Notes: generated by a model from the sequence alone, not told the origin. A stretch of 64,000 nucleotides of DNA from Plantago elongata (GCA_036897095.1 JAYMSP010000028.1:1-64000); one strand, 5' to 3'. Shown: positions 46,613 through 58,625, counted from the stretch's first letter. Program-made: numbers and translations.

Positions 46613-47722
46613 TTAGTAAATGGCATTAACTTTCAGAGTGTATTATATTATTTCATAATAATATAGTAGTATGATTTTAGATTATGTGAAAAAACTTTAC
46701 CCATTGAGATTCCTAGATGTCATGAATCATTACAGATCCACATGATCGTGGACATGTATTGATGGGTTTTAACAAAAAGTCAACCTAACTTATCTATAGC
46801 AGATGATTATTTATTCGATCCACGTTGGATGGAATAATTATCTAATCCGTGACGGTTCGGGTGATTATAATGGTAGGCGGATTGACGGATGAAATACTTC
46901 ATCGACTAAAATATATTATAATCCATCAAATTAACAAATATTTTGAAATCAAGTAAAATTATAAAGTACCATTTTCACATATATAGTTTCTTAGTTTATA
47001 TGTAAAAACTCTAATTCTATTGTTATTAATCTATTATGTATATCTATATATTTGTATAAGAGACAATTAATTTATAAAATTATATATAATTTTAGTTATG
47101 TAAACTATATGGCGGGTGGGTTGCGGGTGCGAACCAACCCACCACCCATCAACCAATTGACGGGTTATAAAACACTCAACCTATAAATTTTTATAAAATT
47201 TTAATCAACGGGTGCAAATGAGATGCGAGCGATTTGTACGGACGGATCGGTTCGGTGAATTACCCTAAATTTAGAGAGTTGATTTATAACATGCAGGGGC
47301 TTTGAACAAAGCTCAGACCTACTCATGTTCCAACAATATTGATGTCCATTACAAGTTTCCTGATAGTCCATTGAAAAGTGAAGTTTGTTCACTTGGAGAA
47401 CATTACAGCTAGAAGAATAACACAATCAGGCCGAAGGAATTTCTAAATCGATCTTCTCTAGTCCCTTTCGATGTTCACCATCTCACCCCACAATATATTT
47501 TCCAGCAATTTGATTCGTCGCAACCTTGCTTCAAACCAAGCCGAGCCAGATAACTCGTGGTTGAACTCCGATGCCTCAGATCCGGGTATTTGCATAGTTC
47601 TGCCCGTTCCAGTCTTCTTGAACATATCTTGAGCAAGAAATACCGACATCTTAATCCGCACATTGAGGTCTGACGCTCATTCAAAAATCATCGACTTCGA
47701 CTCTGCATAATTCCTATCCACA

Positions 47723-48678
47723 TCATGTATTGGACTCTTCCTGCATTTCTGCACTAGTCAACCGATGAACAAAGGCCTCTAAGGCTTCCTTCATCCAGTG
47801 ATCTGAACATTTCTCTCTAGCTTCATTCACTGTCATCTGTAAAACGTAAAACGTGACTCAAACAACGTTAGGAATACAATTATACGAAAACAAGGAGATA
47901 ATTGTTCGATTGACAAACTAATGACATGAACGTACCCAAACTCGTTTACGAACATCTTTTTCCGGCCACACATCTAACTCATCTGTTACCAACAAGGAAA
48001 ACATGGATCCCTCATGAAATTTCTCATGGCTTTTGCTTTTGAACGTCCACTCACCTAATTTATCCTAGAAAATAACACATTACAAAAAACTCAAAGCCTG
48101 AGCCAAAACTCTCATAAACACATCCAGATCCAGTAAATTAAATTCTTATGGAGATACTCACCCCAAGAGAGCCAATTACACCGGCCTCTTCCAGCGTCTC
48201 GCGTGAGGCTGCGAATTCGATATCCTCATCGGCCTCCCAACCTCCCTGGTCAATCATTTCCAAGCAAAACACATGTAATCAGAATTTAGAGCATTTATAT
48301 AACTACAGATTTTCTTTCTTTCTTTCTTTTATGCCATTTTAGATATGCGCGCAAGCGAAGAAGATTACACGTACCTTAGGGAACATCAATCTTGTACTCT
48401 TCTTCTGGGAGCTGATCAAAAGGACCTCTAAATCTTGGATTGCAGTCAATGATTTGCACGTTTTCCTTATTCTATACGGAATGCATCTACACAATTTACA
48501 CCATTTATCAAAACATTAGACATAAACATCATTTTAACATCACACGAACATAAAGGAACGTTCATGAAAACTCATACATAACGTACCCAACAACCTGGCG
48601 ATACCCGAGATTGTAACGTTGCAAGTGTCGTCCCGAACGGGAAGGCACGGACACCAGGTCCTTGATTTGCATCGCCAT
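47723..48678 (-). CDS. Nudix hydrolase (AtNUDT17/18-like), five exons, 176 aa
   Basis: Exons in transcript order are 48587-48678, 48375-48486, 48162-48245, 47936-48064 and 47723-47836, all GT-AG, closing to 176 residues. Exon 3 encodes an almost perfect Nudix box (residues 69-91: GGWEADE ... SRETLEEAGV), with the catalytic REx2EE glutamates E84, E87 and E88. Residues before the box (LVSVPSRSGRHLQRY) and after it (GEWTFKSKSHEKFH) match the plant NUDT4/12/13/16/17/18/21 clade. These enzymes hydrolyse nucleoside-diphosphate-linked compounds, or possibly inositol pyrophosphates; the actual substrate is unknown. The N-terminus may act as a mitochondrial or plastid presequence, but it is short. The REx motif has Thr85 where an aliphatic residue is usual. 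Confidence 0.9.
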
Positions 48679-50212
48679 AATGTTAATAATCTAGGGAATA
48701 ATTCTTCTTTTGAGTTGAGTAATTGAAGGAATTGTGTGAACCAAATGAATGAACATTCTTATAATAGATAGATCTTCCAGTCAAAAGAGTCATCACACGT
48801 ACATCCACCACAAAAATGTGTGCGTTGACAAAACTACATTTCTACTAGAAGAATTGAATTGAATTGCCTATATATTATTCTAGCTCCAAAATGTGTTACA
48901 AAAACAAGGTGTGCTGTTTGTTTCGCGTAATAAGTAGCCCAATTTGGTTCTAGGCACTTTAAAAAATTGCGTATTGGTGGCCTCATATCAACCACTACTA
49001 ACTTACATTGTTATCAATCATATCAACTAGACATTGCAACTAGTAATATTAAACGTTTATATTTATAAAACTAAGATCAACTAGTAATATTCCCGCTTGT
49101 ATTAGAAATAAATGATGTAGCTGAAATTAATAGAACTGTTATACGATCTAAATCTCATTGAATGTTCGGCTCGATTTAACTAGCTTTAAGTTTAAGTTTA
49201 TCTCGTCCTTTAAAGTGTCTGAGAGCTCGAGCCTAAACTAAAACTCATTTTGTGGTTGTGCAAAGTAAATTTAACTTGTTGATACTTAACTAAATTCGGT
49301 TAAACACACATACAAATACTCAAGTCAAGGTAGTGCTCGGGAAACGCCTCTTTTCGTCAATGCACCAAGCTGACTTTTTAGTTAGCTTTTCAGCTATATG
49401 AGTTTTTTTATAAAAAAATTATTACGAAAACACACATCTTTTCAAATAAGTTAGTTGATTTCAGCTAGTTTAATTAATTAACTTTTCGGTTATTTTTATA
49501 AAGAGAGTCGAAATCATGTGAAACTCTATTCTGCTTCAATAGTTAGAAAGAGTAAATACATAAGTAAATGGAGCAGTGTAATAAATCACCTAAAAGGAAT
49601 CTTTCTACAAAACAATAGTACTAGAACCGTAAAAGTAGTTAATGATATTAAAATCAGACAAAGACAAATTGCCGATTACGTGGCGTCCTGGGGTTGCAGT
49701 TTCCTTTTAGCCCCCCACTTCCCCAAAATCCATTATCATAGACAATTATTATATTTATAATATTAATAAAAATTATTATCATCCATTAATCCTCTTCATC
49801 TAAATACGAACAATATCATCTACAAAGTTATCACTCAAATAATCGACATCGTCAATATTAACGCTCTTTATATTTCCTTATACACATAGAATGATACATT
49901 TTATTAATAACATAAAAATTTTAAATAATAGAATTAGTATTACTTCAGTTGATTTCGGTCTCCAGATAATTTATCGAGTTTCGACTTTTTGATTATCATT
50001 TCACTGCGCTCCCCCTCTCTCACTCACACGAAAGCAAAGAAATTGAATTAACCCATCCTCCTCCATTTTTTCCCCTCCGTCCTGCAACGACCACCAAACC
50101 AAACCAAACACTCTCCATCACTCCTCTTTCTCTCACTAGAAACCAAACCCTAAATCTCACCAATACCTTTCCGATCTTCCACAATTCCACAATTTCCACC
50201 GGTAGCAACCTC
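48679..50212. other. Intergenic region between divergent Nudix and PEAPOD genes
   Basis: About 1.5 kb containing the promoters of both genes. It is AT-rich with no gene seen. A segment near 49365-49505 (AGCTGACTTTTTAGTTAGCT with partial inverted partner TTAGTTGATTTCAGCTAG) could be a decayed small TIR element. The pyrimidine-rich stretch 50010-50210 is probably the PEAPOD 5' leader. Confidence 0.4.
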
Positions 50213-50509
50213 ATGCCGGACTCCGCCTCCTTACCTCCGCCCGGCGAGTCCTCCGCCAAGTCGCCGCTCGACAAGCCGCTCCACCTCCTCACCGAGGATG
50301 ACATTGCGCAGGTCACTCGCGAGGATTGCCGCCGCTACCTCAAGGAGAAAGGTACTGCTATCATTTTCACTAGCTACAGTTGAGCTCACCTGCCTATTTT
50401 TTTTGTACTTTTGGGAATTTTTCGTCGAATTGTCATAATTGACTGCAGTTTGCGCAGGGATGAGGAGGCCGTCGTGGAACAAGTCTCAGGCGATTCAGCA
50501 GGTTATAAT

Positions 50510-50541
<32 letters not shown>

Positions 50542-53500
50542 GCGACGGAGATGCGAGCCGGAAGCGGCTGAGGATTTCGGTTCCGGATTGCATCGATGAC
50601 TGCGATAATAGTCTTCCGGAGAGTGTGTGTAGCTCTAACTCTCTCTCTGTTTGTACTTTGTTTAGTGGATTGTTGATTAATTGTGATGGAAAGTGTGTTA
50701 TGCATTGAATTTAGTGATGATGCTGGTAGATTAAGTTAGCTGAGTTAGCTCAATGTAGTGATGATTTTATGTGCAATGTAGGTTCCTAGTGAAAAGCAGA
50801 ATGTAGTATCGGAGGCTGTGAGATTACCGTATCAGAGGGAGGATCTGGACAGGCCGGATTCTTCTTCGGGTGGTTTAGGTGGTCCTTTCATCGCGCCTAG
50901 CAACGAGCCTTCTCAATCGAGGTTACCGTCGCCGCTATTTAAATTTTACCGGAGCGTGTAATTAAGTAGACTGGAGTAATTTGGTTTTATCGCAATGCAA
51001 GATGTGGCATTGCTTGAAGTTGCATTTCTTCTGAACAGGATTGGTTCTCTCTTTCCAGAAACACAGGTCCCACGAATATCGGAGGAGGGCAGATGGCCAT
51101 ATTTTATTGTGGCCAAATAAATGTTTATGAAGACGTACCGCCAGACAAGGTATTGGAGCTGAAGTTTATTTGTTATTCAGCTTTGGAATTAGTTAAATAT
51201 TACCTTGGTTTCAGGTAGATTTTTGTTTTATTCATTCCACCTAATAATACTTAATACTATATGGAATGTGTGTTAGAGTGTTGACATTATCTTTCCTTTA
51301 CCTAACAAATAGATTCCTTGTTTCTCAGGCCCATGAAATATTGCATATTGCTGCAAGTCCAATGGATTTATCTCAAGAACATCCAGTTAATGGCACTATG
51401 ATCTTGCAACCAATATCTCGGGTCTCAAATGCTGTCTATACCAGGGATGATCCTGGCCCTGCTGTTCTTTGGCCACCTTTTCAAGCAGGTGATTAAGATA
51501 TCCAGATATATGTTTGATTTATTAGATTTACTGAGCTGCTTTAAAGTATGATCTAAAGGGACTAGTTTCTTTCTCCCCACTTTCCTCCACCTTACCCTTG
51601 ATACCTGCAAACTCGGCATTGAAAAAATCATTCTGGAGAATGCCGGTTTGAGTAACTGAAACAAAGTAACATGATCTTTATAGAATATTTTATAAGGGGT
51701 GTAGATTCAGGTAATATCTGTAGATGTAAATGCTACTTATCGATTACTAGTAATTTTGTTTCACATATAGGAACTTGCCTTGAGTAAAATTTTAATTTAT
51801 CTTTCAGTTAAAAGGGGTGACAGTTCCCGAGCATGCCCAGAAGAGAGAAACATACTCCGTGAAGAGACCCCTGGTAAATGGTTCTTGAACTCTATACAGA
51901 CAAACATGATGCACTTTAATCGTTCCTAGAAACAAACCAAATTTTGTTAACACCGTGTTCCTTTATAAGAAGATGAAATGTCTTTTGAGCCTTTTTTCGT
52001 TATATGGCTCTCTTATGACAAAAATGAAATGAACCCATTGCATTTTATTACTTGCATTCCCCTATTAGGAAAAAAAAACCTCCAATTCCTGTTGTCGTGT
52101 GAACATGCCATTTCAAATTTGCAGATCGTATCCAATTTCTCTCATCATTGTATACATCATTCTTATGTAGTATGTGCACATATCAAGTTTACTATTTTAG
52201 AAAAATGCAAGGAAACATACTTGCAGTCATATTTCTTGTCTTAAAAATTAGTAAATAGTTGGTGGACATACATAATTTTTTCCCCCTTGACTTAGAAATT
52301 TCGAGTAAGCATTGTTTAACGTGGGGTAGGTGGAGCCTGGTATAGTGATACATATATTCTCTTGAATTGAACATGGATTTTTGGCTGACTAAACTACACC
52401 AAGTCACCAACAAAACAGCTCTTGTTTGCCACATGGAATAGATAACTGTCTGAAACGTGAACCACCACCCCTCTTGGCGGAAAAAAAAAAACCCATCTGC
52501 TTTTTATAGTTATGGCCATAGATGGGCAGAGAGTAATTTTTTTGCCTGCAGGCTTCATGATTGTAGTTTTAGTATACCATGCACCTCACTAAGTGATTGG
52601 CCTCATGAATATAGTTTGATATGCTGATTACACGCTGAAGTTTGGCAATCCTAATAATGCATTCTTGAAACTCTTAACACTGATGTCTACCATAGTAGAG
52701 CATATAATTGCAAACTTAGTAGTTTAATTTCTCATGAATATGGTGCTTTCATCTAAAAAAAATATTACAGGGTGCTTCCATGAAAATTTTACCTTATCCA
52801 CTCTAGTTATTGATGTCCCTTCTTTCTAAAGCAGTGGAATGTCCATCTCCATCAACCCGAGAAGCATTAGTCCAAAGATATCTTGAGAGAAAAAAAGACA
52901 GGTAAGTTCATAATTAATATGCATTGTGTAACGTAAATTTGCTAACACTTCTGGTTTTGATTCCTCTTATTATTGTCAAGTAAAGGTTTAAGAACACGAG
53001 GAAGTAAGGAATGGCTCGTGCATGCCTGAATATGTATTGTTAAGTATCAGATACGTAGCAGAATCAGCTCTTGCTTACTAACACAAACTACACCATCTTC
53101 CACCACTCCTACTGTGTGAAGTTCAGTGGATAAACAGTCCAGCATAATTATGTTTGCCCCTGCTGTCTTGGATATCAAAGGTGCGGCCTTTCTGACGCGA
53201 TCTGAATGTTTCTAAAGTCCTGTCTTTCAATTGTGTGTTTCTTGACAATAAATCTATTTCTGCGTGGATGATAAAAGAATTTTGGATGGCAAACAGGGTA
53301 GTCAAAGTTAATTGATCCATATTGACGAAGAACAACAAAAGCAAGCTCACATCAGATTAATTAAAATCCATAATGGAAGAAGAAATACACAAATCTAAGA
53401 TCATGAAAGCTTTACATTTCATGCACATGTTACCTTGAGTGTTTCCTAAAATGGATCAAGATAGATTTTTCTACTGGGGTTACAGATATTCTATTCTATG

Positions 53501-54003
53501 GATCAATCATGATTTTTTGATTACAAAGGAACCCCAGTAATAATGTCAAGAAGTTGCAAAAATAATGTTATGCCAGTCCGAACGAACTTTCTGATTGAAG
53601 TCCTTGTGAAATTGGAAAATAATGTTGAAGTATGTGGATGAGTTATATGCACACATTTATTGAATCCAATTTCCACTATTCGATCAGAAATCAAGTGCAC
53701 TTAGCTTTGAGTACTTCCTTCATGTAATCCACATAGATACAGGCATAATGTTGAGAGAAACTTTCAGATTTTTGAAGGCTGTATATTATGCATTGATTAT
53801 AAATACAATTTCCTTAATAATTATTGAAGCCTACTCTTTTTTGTCTCATTTTAATCCATGTCTTACATTTGAAGAGAAAAACTAATAAACGAACCAATAA
53901 ACTAAAGGATATTTAGACCGTACAAATTTCTGAGGATACTCTACTCGTTTCCAGGTTTATAAGTCGTTTCAGCTGGGCTGGTCTTGCTGGGCTTGCTGGT
54001 TAG
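50213..54003 (+). CDS. PPD: PEAPOD (TIFY4-class) transcriptional regulator, eight exons, about 292 aa
   Basis: Exons 50213-50351, 50458-50624, 50782-50921, 51059-51149, 51329-51488, 51808-51873, 52835-52901 and 53955-54003, all GT-AG, summing to 293 codons. The N-terminal PPD domain is clear: LHLLTEDDIAQVTREDCRRYLKEKG then MRRPSWNKSQAIQQVIMLK (sequence split by intron 1). The TIFY-domain region is in exon 4 (GGGQMAIFYCGQINVYEDVP), a variant with AIFYCG instead of TIFYxG. The truncated Jas motif is in exon 7 (REALVQRYLERKKDR). PPD proteins recruit NINJA/TOPLESS and limit meristemoid divisions, so they control leaf and seed size. Exon 8 would add only 15 odd residues (FISRFSWAGLAGLAG) in place of the longer tail I recall. 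The last exon is the least certain. Confidence 0.85.
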
Positions 54004-54404
54004 GCAGCTGGATTTGCTCTACGTGAGGTTTGTAGAGTCATTTTTTGTTAGTTCATTCAAATGATGATAGTTTGCCGATGGATGATGAGAAGTGTCAGCT
54101 GATTGCTAGTTTGGCTTTATTTTATTTTGCCGGTGTACATTAATCTCGGTGGTGACCAAGTCTCAATGGAGATTGCTGTATGAGAGAATCATGTGAGGGA
54201 AAGTAATGGTTATTCCTGAGCCTAGGACATAGTAGGGTTCTTAGTAGGTAGGTCATTGGTTAACTTGCTGTGTTTTAGTATAGGTGTATGTAACCTGTAT
54301 CTTTTAGTTTAATTTTTGTCAATTGAAGAGGCGCTAGAGTAGCCTTGTTATTGAGTTAGCTTGCTCTTGGAACATTCCATTGGAACCGAATACTTTTAGA
54401 TTCT

Positions 54405-54556
54405 GATTAATTCTCTTCTCTTCAATTGAAATTGAAATTTACTGAACTGTAAACCTGTATAACCTGAAACTGTATAGTATAAATTATAAATAAGTATAAT
54501 TAAACTGAATGGAGTTAAACTGAATAGGAATTTTCAGCTAAAGATAACATAGCTTA
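54405..54556. mobile_element. MITE, family 2, copy d
   Basis: It begins with TTCTCTTCTCTTCAATTGAA and ends around TTTTCAGCTAAAGATAACAT, the inverted counterpart. The interior (ACTGAACTGTAAACCTG ... TTAAACTGAATGGAG) is like the other family-2 copies. It lies downstream of the PEAPOD gene. Limits approximate. Confidence 0.5.
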
Positions 54557-55571
54557 ACTACTTATCTCCGATTTTGAGAAAATTACTTTATACTAATTGA
54601 AAACTTTACACGGTACAATTTTAGACCTTTTCTGCATTTCCTTAAATTGGACTTCACCATCTCTTACAAAAAAAACTCTCCCTCCCTCCAAGTAAAGTTG
54701 CCAATTCTTTCAAGTGGCCACAATCATTCTTTTATTCATTCAAGTTGACAATTGCAATTGTAAAGTTTTTACTTAAATGGAAATAAGATTGTGGAAACTG
54801 GATCAAGGTTTAGAATCCTATAATATACAAATTATATAATTTTTGTATATTCGTAAATTGTGTATTATAGTATACTAATTATATAATTTAATCATTTTGT
54901 ATGTAACTCCTAGGATTTCAAATCATAGAATGGGATTTTAGAGTTAAAGGATTGATAATAATTTAAAATTTGACAATTTTAAAAATATAAGCACTTTTGT
55001 TATCGATACCGTTTGAAAAGTGTAGGATTATTTATTGATAGCTTCCTTTTCTGATAAATTAGTGATGGTTCGTTTTCTTCTCCTTACCGTCGGTGAGAAT
55101 TGTGCTCTCTAAGCGTGGGTGTGTATGAGTGAGTTCATGATAATTGGATGATCGGTGAATTATTGCCGACTGAAGGTGTGATTACTTGCAATGTTATTTT
55201 CAGCGGAAAATTTGCCGAAAATTTATTCGGTTTTATTTAGTTCAACTTTATTTGATTATACATATAATTGATAATTTAGTTTAATTTAAAAAGTTACAGT
55301 GAAAAAAAAAATAATTTTTAAACGAATATGGTTTATTTACAAATAAATTATTCACACGTACGATGAAAAACATTATAAAATCTGATACTGTGTTGCGACG
55401 ACTTTGATTGGAGATGAGACTTCGGGGTCTCAAGAACAGAAATTGGCTGTGATGATAAGAATGTTTGACTTGTCAATCGTCATTATTGTTCTACCACTAA
55501 CAATTTCATTTCATTTACCATTCTCCTGCAAAAGCTTTCAATTTTAGATCTGTTCTATAGTCAGTAGAACA
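54557..55571. other. Intergenic region upstream of the NLR gene
   Basis: About 1 kb, AT-rich, with the presumed NLR promoter at its right end. No gene or complete element recognised. A CTCCCTCCCTCC run near 54675-54690 is reminiscent of a Stowaway terminus but has no partner that I could see. Confidence 0.4.
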
Positions 55572-58500
55572 ATGGCATATGGTGCTCTAGTTTCTCTTGC
55601 ACGAGTCCTCGAACAAATCCTGTCTCATGATGAAGATTACATCCATCTTTGTCCCAAGAAACAGATGAAATCTCTACATTCAAACGTTGTTTTCTTGCAA
55701 AAACTCCTGGAAGATATACCAGGAAGTCGCAGCAGCAGCAGCAAATCAGTACTAAATGAACTGGAAAGTCGAATCACGGATGTCGCATATCATGTGGAGG
55801 ATATCATCGCTTGTGAGACCTCGGACAGGTCGGATGATGATGTCAAACACTTCTCCCGCTTGCGAGGAGCGTTTTCTAAGATGGGATGTTTCAAACAAGT
55901 TGATGAAGATGATGATGCATCTCTTCGAGGAATGTTCTCCACATTTGGAAGTTGCATCGGGGAAGTGAGTTCCATTGTGAAAGAGGCCATGAAGTCTAAG
56001 AGAAGTTCGGGAAAAGACAATCATGCGTCAACAAGTTCAGTAAGACGACGTGCAGATAGTGGAAAAGTCACCATGGTCGGACTCGAAAGAGACTTGATTC
56101 AGCTAAAAGACAGACTTACCGGTTTCAATACCACTCTCCAGTTTATCCCAATTGTTGGAATGGGAGGGATTGGCAAGACCACTCTTGCCAGGATAGTCTA
56201 TGAAGATCAACTCACTGTTGAACATTTCCATATTCGTTCTTGGGTCACTGTTCCTCAGGATCATGAATATGATGAAGAGAAGATTCTCCTGGAGATTCTT
56301 CAAGATGAGGAACTACAGCCTTATGTGGAGACAGAAGAGTTGATTGGGCGAGTGTATCAACGTTTAAAGGGTCGGAGATTTATCATCGTAATGGATGACA
56401 TGTGGAATGCTGCTACTTGGGATAGTGTAAGGAGGGCAATCCCGGATGACAAGAACGGTAGTCGTGTCATCTTAACAACGAGGCACATTGACGTCGCTGC
56501 AAAGGTTGATCCTTCCAGTTGTCTTCATAAAATGCAACTGTTGGATGAAAATCAGAGTTGGGATTTGTTTCAGAAAGAGGTGTATGGTCAAGACTGCTGC
56601 GCTTCTCATTTGGAGAACACAGGAAGAACGGTTTCGAAAAACTGCAGGGGACTCCCACTCACTATAGTCGTGATTGCGAGGCTTCTTAAGCTCAACAAAA
56701 CACAGGATTGTTGGCAGAAGTTTGCATGTAACATCAATCAGGCTGCAGCTGAAACTCAAGACGATCAAATCTTTGGGATACTAGCTCTGAGTTACGAGAA
56801 CTTGCCGCCACATTTAAGGGCATGTTTCCTCTACATGAGTATGTTCCCAGAAGATTACAAGATTCCTCGTAGAATACTTATCTGGTTATGGGTTGCTGAG
56901 GGATTTCTGAAACCAAAAAGGGATAAAAGCATGGAGGAGGTAGCAGGGGAATACTTGGAGGACCTTGTTGAGAGAAATCTCATTTTCGTCACCGAGAGAA
57001 GGTCCAACGGACAAATCAAAACGTGCAGTATCCATGACGTCTTGAGGGAGTTGAGCATTAGAAAAGCTCAAGAAGAGCACTTTCTCAAGCATTTCATGTG
57101 CAGGTATGCTGATAAGTCTAATTCGACAACTGTATATCAGCGCAGAGTTAGTGTTACCGCTACTTATATTCCTCCCCCTCAGTATTTTAGTGAATACAAG
57201 CCTGTACATACTCTTCTGTTCCATAATCCCTCGTCACAACAACGAACCTTTGAAACTTTAAAGCTACTGAGGGTGCTGGATGCATACAACATAGGAGCTC
57301 CGTATGTTCATTTTGACATGTTCAGATTTAGCCTAGTTAATCTGAGGTACTTGTCTCTTAGCTACCTAGATGCACCTGATGGTCTGCAGCTTCCTTTGAT
57401 ATTCAACCTCAGGAATCTTGAGATACTAATCTTGAGACCTTTGTTTTCAGATAATTTACTCGATGCTCCTAGAAATTTGATATACCCCATACACAAGTTG
57501 CCCAGATTGAGGCACTTTTACGTGTCAAGAATGTATCCGGGAGTGTTGAAGAAAACCCAGATTGATGAAATTAGCGATACTGGTTCGATCTCGAGCAGCC
57601 TACAGACACTTTCAGGATTAACCAACATCGTACTCTCAGCAGGCACAGTCGGAAGCTTGAAAGCCTTGATCAAGTTGAAAGTCATGTATTGTTATAATAA
57701 TCCTAGTGATCTGAGCTGGTTTTGCCTCGGCAATCTTGTCCACCTTCGCCAACTTGCAGAGCTAAATCTCAGTATGTGTGATAATAAATCTTCGCCCCAA
57801 TCTCTTTTAGCAACGGTTGCCTTTCCTCGTAGCATAAAAAAGTTAACTCTTGCCTGTTCTCTTCTGTCATGGGAGAATATGTCTGTTATTGGTTCATTAC
57901 CCAATCTTGAGGTGTTCAAACTTTCTGCATTGTCGCTTGGAGCTGGTTGTGAATGGGAACCGGTTGAGGGACAGTTCATGAAACTCAAGTACTTGAAACT
58001 AAGCGTGAGAAACTTGGAGATCTGGAGAGTTGAAAAGATCCATTTCCCATGCCTGGAGCAGCTGCGAGTTTTTAGCTGTGAGAAACTGAAAGAACTGCCA
58101 ACCGAAGTAGGAGAAATATACACGCTGAAGGAGCTTGTGGTAGCATTTTGCCCCAAGTGTGTTGGGGATTCTGCAAGGAGAATACAAGAGGAGCAAGAGA
58201 GTTATGGTCATGATGAATTGGAAGTTGTCATTACAGATCAAAGGACAGAGGAGCATGAGAGTTATGGTCATGATGAAGTGGAAGTTGTCGTTACAGATCA
58301 AAGGGCAGAGGAGCATGAGAGTTATGGTCATGATGAAGTGGAAGTTGTCGTTACAGATCAAAGGGCAGAGGAGCATGAGAGTTATGGTCATGATGAAGTG
58401 GAAGTAGTCGTTACAGATCAAAGGGGAGATTGTCATGATGAAGTAGAAGTTGTCGTTACGGATCAAAGGGGAGAGGAGCAAGGGCGTTATGATCATTATG

Positions 58501-58625
58501 AACTGGAAGTTGTCGCTACAGATCAAAGAGGAGGGGAGCAAGAGTACCAACGTAAAGCACGTACTGGTTCACTATTTCGTATTATCCGCCAACGTCTAAG
58601 ATTTGCACCCTCAAAATCCAGCTAA
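55572..58625 (+). CDS. CC-NB-ARC-LRR immune receptor (R1/Rx-type) with C-terminal repeat tail, 1017 aa
   Basis: A single-exon NLR. The Rx-type coiled coil starts MAYGALVSLARVLEQIL and has the EDVID-equivalent VAYHVEDIIA (about 71-80). NB-ARC motifs are all in order: P-loop GMGGIGKTT (196-204), Walker B RRFIIVMDDMW (268-278), RNBS-B GSRVILTTR (296-304), GLPL (360-363), RNBS-D CFLYMSMFPEDYKI (418-431) and an MHD-position IHD (487-489). The LRR spans about 560-870. From residue 873 to about 985 the protein continues into acidic 20-residue repeats (EEHESYGHDEVEVVVTDQRA type), then a basic end (RIIRQRLRFAPSKSS). The family resembles potato late blight R1A-like proteins. These act in the cytosol, bind ADP/ATP and detect pathogen effectors; the effector here is unknown. 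The frame is intact. Confidence 0.93.
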   Translation: MAYGALVSLARVLEQILSHDEDYIHLCPKKQMKSLHSNVVFLQKLLEDIPGSRSSSSKSVLNELESRITDVAYHVEDIIACETSDRSDDDVKHFSRLRGAFSKMGCFKQVDEDDDASLRGMFSTFGSCIGEVSSIVKEAMKSKRSSGKDNHASTSSVRRRADSGKVTMVGLERDLIQLKDRLTGFNTTLQFIPIVGMGGIGKTTLARIVYEDQLTVEHFHIRSWVTVPQDHEYDEEKILLEILQDEELQPYVETEELIGRVYQRLKGRRFIIVMDDMWNAATWDSVRRAIPDDKNGSRVILTTRHIDVAAKVDPSSCLHKMQLLDENQSWDLFQKEVYGQDCCASHLENTGRTVSKNCRGLPLTIVVIARLLKLNKTQDCWQKFACNINQAAAETQDDQIFGILALSYENLPPHLRACFLYMSMFPEDYKIPRRILIWLWVAEGFLKPKRDKSMEEVAGEYLEDLVERNLIFVTERRSNGQIKTCSIHDVLRELSIRKAQEEHFLKHFMCRYADKSNSTTVYQRRVSVTATYIPPPQYFSEYKPVHTLLFHNPSSQQRTFETLKLLRVLDAYNIGAPYVHFDMFRFSLVNLRYLSLSYLDAPDGLQLPLIFNLRNLEILILRPLFSDNLLDAPRNLIYPIHKLPRLRHFYVSRMYPGVLKKTQIDEISDTGSISSSLQTLSGLTNIVLSAGTVGSLKALIKLKVMYCYNNPSDLSWFCLGNLVHLRQLAELNLSMCDNKSSPQSLLATVAFPRSIKKLTLACSLLSWENMSVIGSLPNLEVFKLSALSLGAGCEWEPVEGQFMKLKYLKLSVRNLEIWRVEKIHFPCLEQLRVFSCEKLKELPTEVGEIYTLKELVVAFCPKCVGDSARRIQEEQESYGHDELEVVITDQRTEEHESYGHDEVEVVVTDQRAEEHESYGHDEVEVVVTDQRAEEHESYGHDEVEVVVTDQRGDCHDEVEVVVTDQRGEEQGRYDHYELEVVATDQRGGEQEYQRKARTGSLFRIIRQRLRFAPSKSS
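58188..58530 (+). repeat. 60-bp minisatellite within the NLR coding sequence
   Basis: Four nearly identical 60-bp units in exact register (58188, 58248, 58308 and 58368), a shortened fifth and a diverged sixth, all in frame. Units 2-4 differ at only one to three bases, so the expansion is recent. Because 60 is a multiple of three, copy number can change without breaking the frame. Confidence 0.9.

Larger units (their letters stand above)
44653..47200. other. Intergenic region with MITE, SINE and duplicated segments
   Basis: About 2.5 kb between the LFG and Nudix genes without a credible gene. It contains a Stowaway-like element near 44960, a SINE candidate near 45876 and a dispersed direct duplication near 46331/46540. 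A G-rich block around 47110-47155 (GGCGGGTGGGTTGCGGGT with a partial inverted partner) may be part of another decayed element. Confidence 0.4.

Noticed and set aside
47201-47684. Minus-strand open frames downstream of the Nudix stop codon
   Set aside because: They overlap each other in different frames and fall in the presumed 3' untranslated region; no domain seen.
53123-53350. 75-aa minus-strand open frame in the long PEAPOD intron
   Set aside because: No family similarity and on the wrong strand to supply the missing PEAPOD tail.
57999-58550. 183-aa minus-strand open frame rich in LLLCPLICNDNFHFIM-like repeats
   Set aside because: It is the antisense shadow of the in-frame 60-bp minisatellite of the NLR; a 60-bp period keeps any frame open on both strands.
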